From assembly GCF_029867415.1 (NCBI RefSeq), contig NC_081186.1, positions 13,834,930 through 13,898,929 of the forward strand: a stretch of DNA of 64,000 bases. The letters run 5' to 3'. Position 1 is the first letter of the stretch. Each line of letters opens with the position of its first letter. The notes beneath the pieces are model-generated. The model was given only the letters and a program-made list of their open reading frames with translations, ran no database searches and was not told where the DNA came from. Positions 33,261 to 46,073 of this stretch are shown in pieces. This DNA comes from Vicia villosa. Lineage: Eukaryota > Streptophyta > Magnoliopsida > Fabales > Fabaceae. The position numbers and the translations under genes are program-made.

Positions 33261-36075
33261 CCAGCTAAAAATCAAATCTTTCAAACAATAGATAGACATA
33301 GCTTATCTCTATAAAGAGATCTTTCTCCTATCTCACCACATTCAAACAAACATTTCAATTTCAATTTCAATTTCAATTTCAAACATTCTCTCATTTAGGA
33401 CTCTGAAAGGCATGCTCTAAGGCAAACAAACCCAGACTTGTACACTTTCCCTAATTTGGATGAGAACCCTTCTTTCATTTAAGAGACACGCGACTGGCAT
33501 ACTTGCAAACATACAAGTAAGGTCCCTATCTTAATGAAATGAATTCAGCTTTTCTGTCACTTTAAAAATGTTTGTGGTGGAATAGTAGAAATACCTCTCT
33601 ATAGAGATGATTTCATGTCTCTTTACTATAAACAGAGATTTAATTCAAGCTTCAACCTTGAGCTTCAAGCAAGGCACCAAAAATAATTAATTTCCCTAAT
33701 TAGTTCCCCGAACTACATTAAGCTCTGACTTCCATTAGGGATATGTAGGCATGAGGTTCACAAGGAATCTCAGCGAGCTAACAAAATACCAAAAATAGTC
33801 AGTCAGTCTGACTTTCTTTTCATTCAATTTAATTCCTTCTCCTAACACAAAGGAGAAACTTTCCCAATAATAAGAAACAAACACAAACACATAGACACAG
33901 AGAAGGTTCCCGTAGAGTACTACGGATATGTAGGGTGCTTAAACTCTTTCCTATGTATAACCGACCTCCTGGACTCCATAATTTCTAGTCTAGGTGAATC
34001 CCCACACTTAGCAAACTCCTAGGGTTTATTTGAGATCTTTTTCCCCTCTCCTACTCGTAGGATAATTAAAAAGTTCATGTGATATCGTAGGAAGAACTGA
34101 AACAAAATTCATCCCGCCACGGGCGCATTCTCCTTCCAAATTTCGCGTGAAGGGTCTAGCGTGCCGTCCTCCCAAGTGAAACGGGGAGGTAAAGAAAACG
34201 ACACCACATCTACCTACTGTTTGAAAGATTTGATTTTTAGCTGGCTTATATGAGGCCCGAGCTTGAGGCTTTTTTATTGTTTTTATTATTGACTCTGGGA
34301 GATAATTTTAGTGGGGATTGACTTAAACTAAGAAGTTTTTGTGTTCTGTACAAAGCCCAGAATTGAGGCTGACTCAAGCTGGAGAGTATTTATTTGATGG
34401 ATTTTATTTGGTGTTCTGTACAAAGCCCAGAATTGTGGCTGACTCTACTTAGGGAAGCTATTATTTCATGCCTTGTATGAGGCCCAAGATTGAGGCTGAC
34501 TCTTTGGGGAGTTTTACTCTGCTGGAGGATTTATCTATTAAAAGACTGATTTTTTTGGAGGCTAACCCTTTCCAGGGATTTTGAATGATAGCAGAAATAT
34601 TATCTAATTGAGACTTCTTGTTTAAAGCCAAAGATTAAGGCTGACACTGACTGAGGATAGATAATTATGGGTCCTAGACTCTGCTAAGGAAATTAATGAA
34701 GATAAGGGTGACAGAGACTGTCCATGTCTCTCATTCCAAAAGTGTACTCAATATGAGATTGAGACAATCTTAGCTTGTTTAAAGTCTGGTTTAAAGAATG
34801 GAAGAAACTCACCAGGATAAGATAAGAGGTGACTAAGGACCTGTTCCTATGTTTATAAGAAACCTGATGGGTCCTTGTGTACAAGCTCAAGAGTATGCTG
34901 AAAATGCTTTTAAGAAGCCTGTGGGTCCTTGTACAAAGCCCAAGAGGAGGGTCATCGAGGGTCCTTGTTATAGCACAAGAGAAAGCTATGTGGTTTTGAA
35001 CTTATTTTGGATTTAAGAAAATGGGTAAGAGGTTTCACCAGGAATAATTCCTCTTTGGGTGGATGTGTCCTAGTTTGGGTTCTAAGGCTTTTTCAAGTTG
35101 TTTCACCGGGAATAATTCATCTTGAGGGTTTGAACTACACATTTCTAATTAGGAAAGAGCCTTCACCGAGAAGACATTCTCAATCCTAGGCCATATTCCT
35201 ATAATATATATATAGTTTAACCGTCCTAAGGTTTACACTCAGACGTAGTTCTAAACAATACATAAACAGTTCTATATTTGACAGTAATTTAAATAAAGAC
35301 TGTAAATTGAAAGCTATAAAGCCTAACCTGGATGGAGTGGAGGCCTTTGAAGAAGTATGTACAAAGCCTTACCAGCAATTTTATTGATAACAGTTAAATA
35401 TTTATGATAAACAGTTAAAGGTTTTTGAAAACAGAAGAAGTGAAGATGGACATAGGTCACATAGGTATCTGAAGAGTTTCACCGGGAATTATGCCCTTCA
35501 AATACCAGAAGAATGTTTTAAAAACAGAAAGAAGATTTTGTAAATACAGTTTTTGAAAACAAACTATGAAAAGAAGAAAAAAAGTGTTGGGACTTACACT
35601 CTATTAGAGGCCCAGTACTTTGTAGTACTGTTTTTTTAAAAGAAACAGTTGGAAGATTTGAAATGACACGAGGTTTTTGTTGTCTGAAAACCTTAGTCGT
35701 CTGTTTAATTAAGGTTTGAAAACAATTTTGAAAATTGACAAAAGTCAACTTAATTATGGTTTAGACAAAGTCTACACCTAATTAAGACCTACATGATTAG
35801 GGTTTTATCACAAAAATATTTACAAGAGATTAGGTTTTTAAAATCAAAAGAAAACTATATTTAAAATACTTAACAATATGTTATTTTAAACCTAAAAAAT
35901 ATATATCAAATAAATAATATTTTTTTGTGATTTTTTGGTTTTTTCATAAAATAGATATATTAAATGATAAGTGTGTGAAAAATGAAGTGAAAATGATTTA
36001 ATTTGATAGGTGAGTTAATTGGTTGAATTTGTGAAGAAAATTAAAAAAAATAGTGATAAAAAAGATGCTTTGGTT

Positions 36076-36145
36076 TCACCATGGTTTGAACCCACGCCCT
36101 TGCAATCAACTACTAAAAACAACACCACTGGGCCAACGCGCGCTT
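36076..36145 (-). other. tRNA-like module 2 in D' LTR
   Basis: Inverted, diverged counterpart of 31127-31196; on the minus strand it keeps the GTTGGCCCAGTGGTG and GGGTTCAAACCATGG blocks. Confidence 0.5.
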
Positions 36146-36221
36146 GGTGTCAAAGGAGTGACTTCATTGCAATACATATGTTATTCAAGTGCATAGAACA
36201 AAAAAAGAAATAAAATCAATA

Positions 36222-36309
36222 GGTCTGGGGCGAGGGGGATTCGAACCCCAGACCTTGGGCACGCGCAACACACACACACACTCTTTACCACTGGGCTATA
36301 ACGATTTAG
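36222..36309 (-). other. tRNA-like module 1 in D' LTR
   Basis: Inverted counterpart of 30969-31044. The minus strand has TATAGCCCAGTGGTAAAGAG and GGGGTTCGAATCCCCC. A short CA run has expanded in the middle (about 36268-36280). Confidence 0.55.
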
Positions 36310-38786
36310 TCGTTTATGAAACACCTACAACTCAAAATAAAATAAACTCTAACCCTGGATTTGAATTTTGCGCGCCACCACCATTGTCATCTTCAACCTC
36401 AAGCTCTCATATTTTTGAAATTCTGAACTCTCTCAATTCTCAACCATTTGCAAAGATGTAAAGATCAAACTTGCTCTAAATTCACTCACGATTCCAGATA
36501 TATAACTAACATAAATTTATATTAACCATATCTACTGAATTAAACAAAATACGTGAAGAACCCTAAAATTCAAAATCAAAATTAAATGATGATGCTGATG
36601 AATAAATGCATGAGAGTAGAGGGCTTTGATCCTCTAAGGACACTAAATTAACTAGTATCGAGCTTTATAAGAAAGAGTACTTGAATAAGTGAGTTGGGGT
36701 TTGAAAAAATACCTCTGAAAATGGAGGTCGTGAGGATGATGGAGAACACATGGGCTTGTGTGAATGATCCTAAAAGCTTCCTTGGAACTCAGTGATGCTA
36801 ACTGGATACTTATTGCTCCTTGAATGCTCCAGGATTGCTCTACTCGACACCTTCTATTTGAGCTTCAAGTGGACATGGAGGTTGGTGATTCTGTGATTAC
36901 AGATTGCAGGCATCTGGATAGCTTCACTATCACCTAAGGAACGTGCCTGGATGCTTTGGCAAGCTTGACACCTTCTGAATTGCTCTATGGACCTCCAACT
37001 GCACAAGCTCCAAAATGAAAGCAACAATGGTGTTCTCCATCCTATATAAGTGATCCAGATGTTTAGGTAAACTCCAATGAACCTCTTTGAGATGTTAGAA
37101 TGCTTACTTCTCAAAGAAGAGCTCTGGTTTGAAGAAAACGATTCTTCTTGCCAAAGAACTTTGAAAAACCATAAGCACGAGAGAGAGAAGAAGAAATCAA
37201 GGAATTGAGTTGCTTTGGTGTATTTGATGCTGAGGTATGCACTTGTATTTATAGGCAAAATGTTCAGAGCAATTGGAGATATTAAGCTTGCTTAGTGAAG
37301 TGAGTTTGGTTTCTTGGCCATGAAGGAATTCAAAGAATATTCCAAGTGCAATGATGAGATCTTTGATACCACTCCCTAGCCATCGGTTTTGCTTGATCTT
37401 AGGGGACAATTCTGATGCAGAAGTGAGCTCCAATTGGTTGGGAAGAGATTCCTTTGGTGATTCATCAATTTGCCATAAATTCCCAAATGTAATCATTACA
37501 TAATCACATGCCTTTGTTTTTGGGAATATTCTTCAATCCTTATGCAATTATGAAAATGGATGTATGGTATGCTTGCAGATGTATTATGGGTCGTGTAACA
37601 TCACTTAGTGAAGCTATTTGCACAAAATTGCAAAGTTTCAAATTGTACATGACCTATAATTTTACTCCTTGAGGCCAACTCTGAACAAGCATAACTCCTA
37701 GCTCAAAATGAATTTGGAGGAGTTTGAACACAATTTGGAAAGCCCTAAACATCTACTTCAACTAATTAGTTTGGGGTTTCTTCAGAATCATTTGGGAAAA
37801 TTGTGAAAAATGAGCCCAAAGTTGGAAGAAAACTAGGTCAAAAACACTTAGAAAAATTTCTAAGTTTTTTAAGGCCTATAGCTTCCAAATCCTAATTCTC
37901 TCAAATGATTGATCTTTTGAAAAAAGTTTCAATGTAAGTTGTTGTTTTATTTTGCAAGATCTACAACTTTCATGTTGGAAGTTTTTTGAGTTGTGTAGGT
38001 GAAATTTTGAGTTCCCATAATGCCCTTAAAAACCCTAATTCCTGACATTTTGATCCATGATGAATTTTTTTGATTTTCTTTTGCCAAATGACTCTAATAA
38101 TCATATATTAATGATATTGATCTTAAAAAGTCATGGTTTGGCCAAAGATCCTAAAAGTCAAAGATAATCTTGTACAGTTGACTTTTTCCTGATGAAGTGA
38201 AATCTTGGACTTTTGTGATGAATCAAGTTTTCTTCCTCAAATGAGTGATGTGAATGGATTATATTGAGGTAATGGAAGTTCTTGAACCATGTTTTGAGTT
38301 TTGGATCCATGTCCTGATTAAAAGTCAACTATCCAGGTGAATTACGGTAAAAACCCTAATTGTCGACCGGATGAAATTGATGATTGTAGACCTTGAATTG
38401 AAGTGTAATGTCTTATGGATATTGTCATATGAGATAGTTGAAGATGATTGAAGCCTTTGAGTGATGCCTTGGAGATTTCTAGGGTTTCCCAAATGTGATC
38501 CCTGATTTTAGTCCTTGATGGGCTCAAAACCCTAGACTGGTGAAGTAAGCAAACTTGGGTCCAGGTGATGGGTGTCTAATCAATCATAGGTGAATAGAAT
38601 GAAGTTTTTTTGAGTCCTATGTTTGTGTTGGAGACCATCCCTTTTATTGATTGATCCTTTGCCTAAGCTCTTTTGTTTCTGAACACCCTCGATTAAGCAC
38701 CGGATGAATAAGTGATTGTTCTGAGTATCCGTTTTGATTCTGATGAAAAGCTTGAAAGTATGGCATCTCAGGGGGGGTTCCAAATT

Positions 38787-39270
38787 AGTTATTACCGTTC
38801 GCTCGTCATGGTTACCGCACTTCGGTACGTACTTCGACCGGGGCAACCCCGTTCTCACTAGTCTATGGCATGGAAGCGTATTACCGATTGAAGTTCAAAT
38901 TCCATTTCTAAGAGTCATGAAGGATGCAGAGTTAGATGAAGATGAATGGATCCAGACTCGACTAGACCAGATAAACCTAATTGATGAGAAGAGGCTTGCG
39001 GCTGTGTGTCATGGGCAGTTGTATCAGAAGCGTATGATCAAGGCATTCAACAAACGAGTCAAACAACAAGCATACCAAACTGGTGACTTGGTAATAAAGC
39101 AAATCATTCTACCACAAGGTGACCCTAGGGGAAAATGGACTCCCACATATGAGGGACCATTTGTAATCAAGAAGATATTCTCTGGAGGAGCTATGATACT
39201 CACTACCATTGATGACGAAGACTTTCCACACCCTGTGAACGCAGACATAGTCAAAAAATACTATGCATAA
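38787..39270 (+). pseudogene. Element G: integrase C-terminal fragment
   Basis: The C-terminal ~160 codons of a Ty3/gypsy integrase. From 38787 the reading gives the HGYRTSVRTST and GATPFSLVYG blocks; a one-base loss near 38877 shifts the frame; the rest is open to the stop at 39268-39270. Landmarks are VLPIEVQIPFLRV, CHGQLYQKRM, GKWTPTYEGPFVIKK and VNADIVKKYYA, each matching the tail of the F integrase. Everything upstream is replaced by LTR D'. Non-functional: no catalytic D,D,E residues remain. Confidence 0.93.
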
Positions 39271-39274
39271 ATAA

Positions 39275-39475
39275 GACCCGCTAGGTCGACGTACCTAGGC
39301 AAAAGTAAGGGCATCTTGGCAAACCAAAAGGGTTCGGGCAAAAGTTAGGGATATAATATACATAAAAAAGAATGTACACTCGGAAAGTTGAAAACCCGAA
39401 AGGACGACTTGGCAAAAAAGAGTATACTGGTAGGCTGAAAACCTGTAAAGGCGGCCTAGGCAAAAGTTAAGGATT
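39275..39475 (+). other. Post-pol hairpin module of element G
   Basis: Starts five bases after the integrase stop. Hairpin 1: CTAGGT (39281-39286) with ACCTAG (39293-39298), then AGGCAAAAGTAAGGG. A weaker hairpin follows, then GGCAAAAGTTAGGG. Two tetraloop hairpins come next: AAGT-TGAAAA-CCC-GAAA-GGA-CG-ACTT (39385-39410) and TAGGC-TGAAAA-CCT-GTAA-AGG-CG-GCCTA (39431-39458), followed by GGCAAAAGTTAAGG. The layout matches the three copies in F. Confidence 0.82.
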
Positions 39476-40299
39476 GAAGCGTACGATTATGTCTCCTCCA
39501 AATCACTCATCATCCGGCTTTATTACCAACATCAAATTCAAAGGGAACCGACCAATTCATTCACCTTTCTCCAACAAGCGAGGGATGAGATGCTTGAAGA
39601 CATAATGACAATAGCAGAATTGAAACTCAATAGGACCATTTTCGCATAGCTATCTTTCTTTGTGTTTTTACTTTATATATTTTCAAAAAAAAATACACAA
39701 CATTATTCTCTTGTCATTCTTGCCTATTCATGGATCTTTCTTAATACAAGTCATTTTCTTTTCTACTCTCCTGAGTATTCCTTTCTTTCTCGAATGAGCA
39801 AACGTCCAATGATAAACCTTGAATGAACATATGCATATGAACATGATTAAGATTTATCTTTTCCTTTGCAAAATATCTGTATATTTGTAAAAAACAGGAA
39901 AGGCAATTAGACACTGTCTAAAGTAATCCAGAAGTTCTCCCTCAGAGTCAAAAATCTGGAGGAATCCCCATAGAGTAATCACTGAAAGCTCTCTTTCCAA
40001 CAGAAAATCAGTTCCCCAGTCAGGGTGCATCAAAATCAAGCATTTGAATTGCTTTCATCCCCAAGAAGAAATCATAAATCCCCAGCCGTATATCTCCAGA
40101 ACAAGATGATGCATCAGGGTCCCGATCAAGATATCCATACATCATATATCCATACATTGCATACAGTGTCTCATGATAAACTCATACACAACAAACATGT
40201 TTCTCATTTATTTTGAGAAACTCATCACATAATACATGCATCATGATATTGCATGAAGATTAACTTTAGTTTTGCAGAACACAGGTACAAGCATATAAA
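39476..40299 (+). other. Element G 3' noncoding region
   Basis: No gene. The segment lies between the hairpin module and the direct-repeat array. It contains 'ccccagt' strings (40010-40090) like those in C. Nothing else is recognisable. Confidence 0.6.
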
Positions 40300-40561
40300 C
40301 GGTATCTTCAAAAATCAAAGATCTAAATTCATCGATACAAAACGGTGGAGACGATCATTCCAGGATCTAAATTGGTTACCCCACAAGGTGCCGAGACGAT
40401 CAACAATTCAAGATCTAAATTCATCGATACAAACGGTGGAGACGATCATTTTAGGATCTAAATTGGTTACCCCACAAGGTGCTGAGACGATCAACAATTC
40501 AAGATCTAAATTCATCGATACAAACGGTGGAGACGATCGTTCTAAGATCTAAATTGGTTAC
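40300..40561 (+). repeat. GATCTAAATT...GACGATC array of element G, left part
   Basis: Two alternating ~50-bp subunits begin with 'gatctaaatt' and end with 'gagacgatc'. One holds 'ggttaccccacaaggtgc', the other 'catcgatacaaacggtg'. The array is cut by F at 40561 and resumes at 59815, with GTTAC duplicated. Confidence 0.92.
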
Positions 40562-43500
40562 TGTAGCGGGGAAATTCTGATATCGAAGCCATGGGATTGA
40601 CTCGAATCAATATTCCGTTTGAAATCGCCACCGCGCTTTATTTTTTCAAAGGAAAAGGGAAAAGAACGAAAAACCCAAAGTTTTGTTTTTAAAACAAGAA
40701 AGAGAACTCAGGTTCGGGTGTTGATTATATGAGGGGAAGGTTTAAAGCACCCCTCATATCTGTGGTACTCCACAGGAACCTTTTTGAAAATCTGTGTCGT
40801 GTGTGCTAAAAAAGAGTTTGTTTTATTTTTAAAATAAGCTCGGCAAAGCGTTAAGCTTTGGGCCTACATACCTCCTCGGTGCAATGGAGAAGTCAGAGCT
40901 AATGTAGTTCCGCTTAAAGGGAAAACATTTTTAAAACGAATAAACACTTTATCGTCGTTGGAGAGAAATACTCAGCCATTGATCTTGAGCATGAGAACAA
41001 ACGAGTTCTTTGCATCGCAAATGAAAGAAGGGCTCCAACTCGGATAAAATCGACGAGTATGCCACTAGCTCTCTCACGCGGAAAAGATCTCATTATATCA
41101 ATCAATTTCAAAATCGTGGGGTATAACCACTCGTTTCGACAATTAACGGTGTCTAAACTTTTTGAAGAAAAAGGCCATTGAAGGAAAAAGATATTTTTAA
41201 AAGAAAAGGTTTTAAAAAGATTGCAAACATAAGAAGGTTTTTGAAAAAAGGAGAAGATTTTGAAAATTTAAGAATGGGAGGAGATGAAGAGGCTAACCTA
41301 GTGCATAAATAAAAGCTAAGGAAAGAAACGGTCTAACCGAAATAAGAAGCCAACACTTGACATTATGAGTCAAGGTAGATTTCCCTTCCTTTGGACTTAT
41401 CAATACTAAACCAACATTATCACTTGGGGATCCAGATGAATTTATTATCTTAGCACCACTTTGCATTAAGCACATTAAAATTCTGACGAAAATCGGGCAG
41501 AGTAACGGCTGTTTTCGGGTAAAATCCTTATCTCAATGCCTTGGAATTAACCATCAAGGGCTTTCAAGGAAATACCTGCACACATAAACAGACAACAATC
41601 CAATGCCAGACAGACAAAATAACAGCAGAGTAACAATATCATAAGGGTCCAGAGGTACTAAGTCCATAAGTCCGAATCTCCAAAATGCTAGGGATAGTAA
41701 CCAATAGTCCAAAAGAGAGCCTTAGGTGTTTTTTAGATTTTTGTTATTTATTAGTGTTTTAGCATAAAAGTAAAGTATGGTCCAAGTGGACAAAGAGAAA
41801 ATGGCAGAAACATAAACATATGTCCAAATAGACAAAGAGAAAATAGCGGAATGTAAATATGATGAAATGATAAAATAAAACGATAAAGCGAGAAATATAA
41901 AGAGCAGCATAATAAAGTGCGAAAAGTAAAGTCAATTGTTAGATGTTAAAGATAACCATCTTGAAACTTGTCAAGTATGTTATCAAAGTTAGTAATTAAG
42001 ATCGATGGTGAGTGAAGGATGTTCTCGGATTTAAATTCAATGGACATTTATCAGAAGCTTGATAGAATTATAGCGACTACACGATAAACCTTCATAAGTC
42101 TTAAATCAACCGCATACAATTCTCTTCCATGTTTGATCTTTTTGATTCGGGACACGAAATATTGCGCTATGTTAAGCAGAACGCCAAGTGATTTATGTAG
42201 AAATCACCCTACAACGAGGCCGGTCAAAACTTTATGTGCTAATGCATGCGAGAGGAATGATATGTAGATCATTCTCCGAAAGCAATACCGCACGAAAAGA
42301 AAAATGGTGAGTGATCTAGTCTTTACCAAGAATCCATAAGAATTCTCAAGGTATTAAGACTTTCATCGATCAAAATAAAGAGAAACAATAGATGGAACCA
42401 CATTAAAAGCTCCTTTCATCCATAATTTCAATCACATAATTTTGCGGATTTGGATTCTCATCCTATCGACGCCCTAAGTCCATTGAAATTAGAGAGAAAT
42501 TAGGCCTCTAATTTGTGATTCAAAGAAAATATCAAAAGAATGGAGTAGAAGAAGAGTTAGAACCAAAAACAAGTCAAAAATAGCAAAAACAAGCATTCTG
42601 CCTCACTGGAAATCGATTTACCTCTGTAGGAAATCGATTTCCTGCCTGCAGAATTCAGATCTGGCGCAAAAAACAGAGTGGAAATCGATTTCCCTCTGTA
42701 GGAAATCGATTTCCTGCGCACAGTTTTCAAAAAAACAGCATTATGAACTTTGAAACTTGATTTAGGCAAACATACAAACACCTTATGATCACATATCCAT
42801 TAGAGCACGAATTTTCCATCAAATCACCATCAAATAGGACCAATATAGCATCAAATATGCATTGAACACAAGCAACAAAGAATCACATTATGGTAGATGG
42901 AAAAGGAGGATGAAAATTACCAATTCTTGAACAAAACTTAGATCCACTTCAACAATCACCAACACAAATCTTGATCTCTCAACAATTGAAGAAAAAAGAG
43001 TGAAATGGATGGTGGTTTAGCTCAAAGTTTGTGAGGTTCAAGGTGTGACTCACAAACTTTATGAAAGAATAAAGAGCTTTGGTGAATTTGGTAGGGATGA
43101 GGAGAGAAATTGCAAGGGGTTTTTTGGCTCTCAAAACTTGAGAAATGAGAGAGTAGTGGTCTCTATTTATAGAATTGGAGCAAGAGTAGTGGCAAATTGG
43201 TCTTTTTGTGTTTGGTAATTAATTTGTGGTTAATTGGTAATTAAAGTGGGATTTAAATGGTAAAATGATGTTTAAGTGGGTTTAATGAAGGAGTTAATTT
43301 TGATGAGGTGGAAAATTGGTAAAATGCTCAAATAAAAAGGTGCCAAAATGATGTCAAGCTTCCCTCCTTATATTTTTTTGAATTTTGCGCACAGGAAATC
43401 GATTTCCCACAGGGGTAAATCGATTTCCACCTTCAAATTTTCAAAAATTGTTTTCTTGCACTGTTTTGACTTTTGCCCGATCTTTCACCTGTAAAATATA

Positions 43501-43689
43501 AACAAAAGAGACAGAACACATATTTTTTTGAATTTTGGTTAGCATTAAACAAATAAAAATCTAAAAGTGCTTGATGATTCCCCTCAGAGATAATCACAGT
43601 ATCAAAAACAAAGTCTCACAATGGTGCTTTTGATTGATGATTGAGTGCAATTGATGTATGATCTTAGGGTCAAAAATTGGGGTATGACA
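40562..43689 (-). repeat. Element F 3' LTR
   Basis: 3128 bp, TGTAGCGGGG...GGTATGACA on the + strand. It carries palindromes GGAAATCGATTTCC (about 42604-42715 and near 43387-43425). The other LTR is at 56685-59814. Confidence 0.96.
42604..42715. repeat. GGAAATCGATTTCC palindrome cluster in F 3' LTR
   Basis: Four copies of GGAAATCGATTTCC or one-base variants in about 110 bp, arranged as two pairs joined by 'ctctgta'. A further pair is at 43387-43425. In the 5' LTR the equivalents are at about 58731-58842 and 59517-59555, one decayed to GGAAATCAATTTCC. Confidence 0.9.
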
Positions 43690-43710
43690 GATGCCCCTAT
43701 TTAAGTTTCT
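43690..43710 (-). other. Element F polypurine tract
   Basis: The minus strand reads AAACTTAAATAGGGGCATC before the LTR start TGTCATACCCC. Confidence 0.88.
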
Positions 43711-43839
43711 TTGATCCGGAAATACGATGATTGAAAATCTTCGTTTTGACGAGATTGAAGAGACTTAAATATATAAAGCACGCAATTTTTGAACCTAAGA
43801 TGCAATGCAATTTTTAATGAATGTATATGATGATGAAAC

Positions 43840-45070
43840 AACATTGGGGAGAAAAAGAACTCCACTGGGGAAAGCACATGTCTTGTGGGAAGAAATCCAA
43901 TGGGGAAACAAGACTTTGTTGGAGAAACGAAACTTTGCTGGGAAAAGAAACTTCACTGGGGAAAACATTTCGCACCAGAGAGATTAAAGCATCACCTTTC
44001 ACTAGGGTGAGAAAAGGGGGCATCCTCTTTCACTGGGGATGAGAAAATATGCATCCTCTTTCACTGAGGAATCATAAGATATGCATCCTCTTTCACTGGG
44101 GATGAGAAAGTATATCACCTTTCACTAGAGAATCAGAATACCCATCTTTCATTAACAGAGAACACACCATCGTTCCACTGATGATAAAAATGCATCGACG
44201 TACCACTGACGATGAAGATATAATAATATACACCCACGTTCCACTGAAGGTGAACTACCAACGTTCCACTGGGGATGAGAAAATATGCATCCTCTTTCAC
44301 TGAGGAATCATAAGATATGCATCCTCTTTCACTGGGGATGAGAAAGTATATCACCTTTCACTAGAGAATCAGAATACCCATCTTTCATTAACAGAGAACA
44401 CACCATCGTTCCACTGATGATAAAAATGCATCGACGTACCACTGACGATGAAGATATAATAATATACACCCACGTTCCACTGAAGGTGAACTACCAACGT
44501 TCCACTGGAGATAGAAAAGAGAAATACATCGACGTACCACTGACGATAAAATATACCATCGTTCCACTGATGATAAGCTACCAACGTTCCACTGGAGGTA
44601 GAAAAGAGAAATACATCGACGTACCACTGACGATGAAGATATAATAACATACACCAACGTTCCACTGAAGGTGAAAAGAGATATATCGCCGTGCCATTGA
44701 CGATAAAGCATAACAAGATACACCAACGTTCCACTGAAGGTGAAAAGAGATATATCGCCGTGCCATTGACGATAAAGTATACCATCGTTCCACTGATGAT
44801 ATGAGAAAATATACATCGACGTACCACTAACGATGAAACAAGATAACAAGATACACCATCGTTCCACTGAAGGTGAGCTACCAACGTTCCACTGGAGGTA
44901 GAAAAGAGATATATCGCCGTTCCATTGACGATAACAATATACAAGATATACCAACGTTCCACTGAAGGTGAGAAGAGATATATTGTCGTGTCATTGACGA
45001 TAAAATATACCATCGTTCCACTGATGATATGAAGAAATGCCGCTTTGTACCAATGACGGTGAAGAGCAAT
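43840..45070 (-). repeat. Hairpin minisatellite in F 3' noncoding region
   Basis: Many 22-30-bp units around a constant 'ttccactga' or 'taccactga' loop with varied, complementary arms: TCACC/GGTGA (43992-44010), CATCC/GGATG (44021-44041), CATC/GATG (44168-44183), CATCG/CGATG (44193-44214), CACC/GGTG and TACC/GGTA. A higher-order duplication with 236-bp offset covers about 44045-44280 and 44281-44510. Open frames crossing it (for example 44369-45127) are shadows. Tandem repeats in this position are known for Ogre elements. Confidence 0.93.
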
Positions 45071-46073
45071 CAATAATACTTTTTTCAATGATTTGAGGAT
45101 GCAAACATAAATGCATAATCTCAACATTCATCATCCAATGACCAAAGTTCAATCCATGACCAGATGGAAAGAAGTTGCCAAAAGACTGGACTAAGTGAGA
45201 GAGGAACTCACTAGTCTTCTGTTCGTAGACATCTGAACAGAACAACTGAAACATATTATCCACAGAGAAACAAATTAGTGGGGATTTTCAAGGAAAGTGA
45301 GCTTTTTCTGCTTAAGACACTCTAAATGAAAGAGCGATCTGTTTGACAGTAAACTTCATGATAGCAAATGTAAATGTATGACTGTTTTTGATGCATGTTA
45401 ATGATGCATATGCTGCCAAAACTTAGCACAAGAAATGGACTCAAGAGATGGAGTACGAAAATAGCATAATCAAGCGTGTCTTAAGCCGAATACCAGAGCA
45501 AAAACTGCTATAACAATCTTTTGATGGCATCAGAATAAATGCTACCCAACACTGAGGGAACATCGGTGCTGAGAGAACAAAAATAACTGAGTTCTACATC
45601 ATATTCGAACCAAGCCAAAAGTGCATTGAATGGAACACATTCTTCTTCTTTTGCATATGAATATATCAACATATCCATTCCTTGTAATGCACTCATGAAT
45701 CAAAACAAAACTTCTTTTATATTTTCCAAAAAAAGATTTTGTTAAAATCAATTTTCTTTTTGTTTTAAAAAGTATTATCGACAATAAATGCCATTTTGAG
45801 AGATATGAAAGAAATAAGATTGCCAATAAAAGGTAAAGGCTCAAAACTTTTTAATAGAATGGTAGCCTGCAAAAGACAAGACCCCATGGATTATTACAAA
45901 GTTTGGAAAGTGGTAATTTTGTGGAAAAGGTACATTGAAATGTAATGACCCTATCCTCTCTCTCAACTTGGAATTCCTGAGCAAAGGCTTCCGTTGAAAT
46001 GTGTTGAACTTATCATGATAAACAGATGACTGTTGATGATCAAGTCTTGTCTGATGTAGTTACTTGCCATGAA
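45071..46073 (-). other. Element F 3' noncoding region between array and hairpin module
   Basis: No gene or clear repeat. AT-rich; short open frames lack any recognisable domain. Confidence 0.6.

Larger units (their letters stand above)
28657..34203 (+). repeat. Element B 3' LTR, remainder
   Basis: Continues the LTR begun at 15199, about 5.8 kb in total without C. It contains a TATA-like CCTATAAATAC (30009-30019), two tRNA-like modules, an AT microsatellite and a set of conserved-loop hairpins. It ends near AACGACA at 34203, where it abuts the inverted LTR D'. Bases 28657-33303 pair with D' as a diverged inverted repeat; the last 900 bp have no partner inside the window. Confidence 0.82.
34204..38779 (-). 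repeat. LTR D' (minus strand), interrupted by element B
   Basis: Same LTR family as B's 3' LTR, inverted. It begins on the minus strand near 38779 with CCCCCCCTGAGATGCC, having lost its first ~20 bases, and runs to 34204, where it is cut by the end of B's LTR. TATA-like sequence is at about 37246-37255, and tRNA-like modules at 36076-36145 and 36222-36309. Arms differ throughout by substitutions and indels, so this is not a simple assembly mirror. Best read as an older LTR into which B inserted; the missing 900 bp should lie left of B's 5' LTR. Confidence 0.78.

Noticed and set aside
40300..40561. Hairpin-array interpretation for the G direct repeats
   Set aside because: Only short ACC/GGT or ATCG/CGAT pairings are visible; too weak to join the covarying arrays.
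44369..45127. 252-codon minus-strand frame and its neighbours
   Set aside because: Shadow of the F 3' hairpin array; repetitive sequence with no domain.
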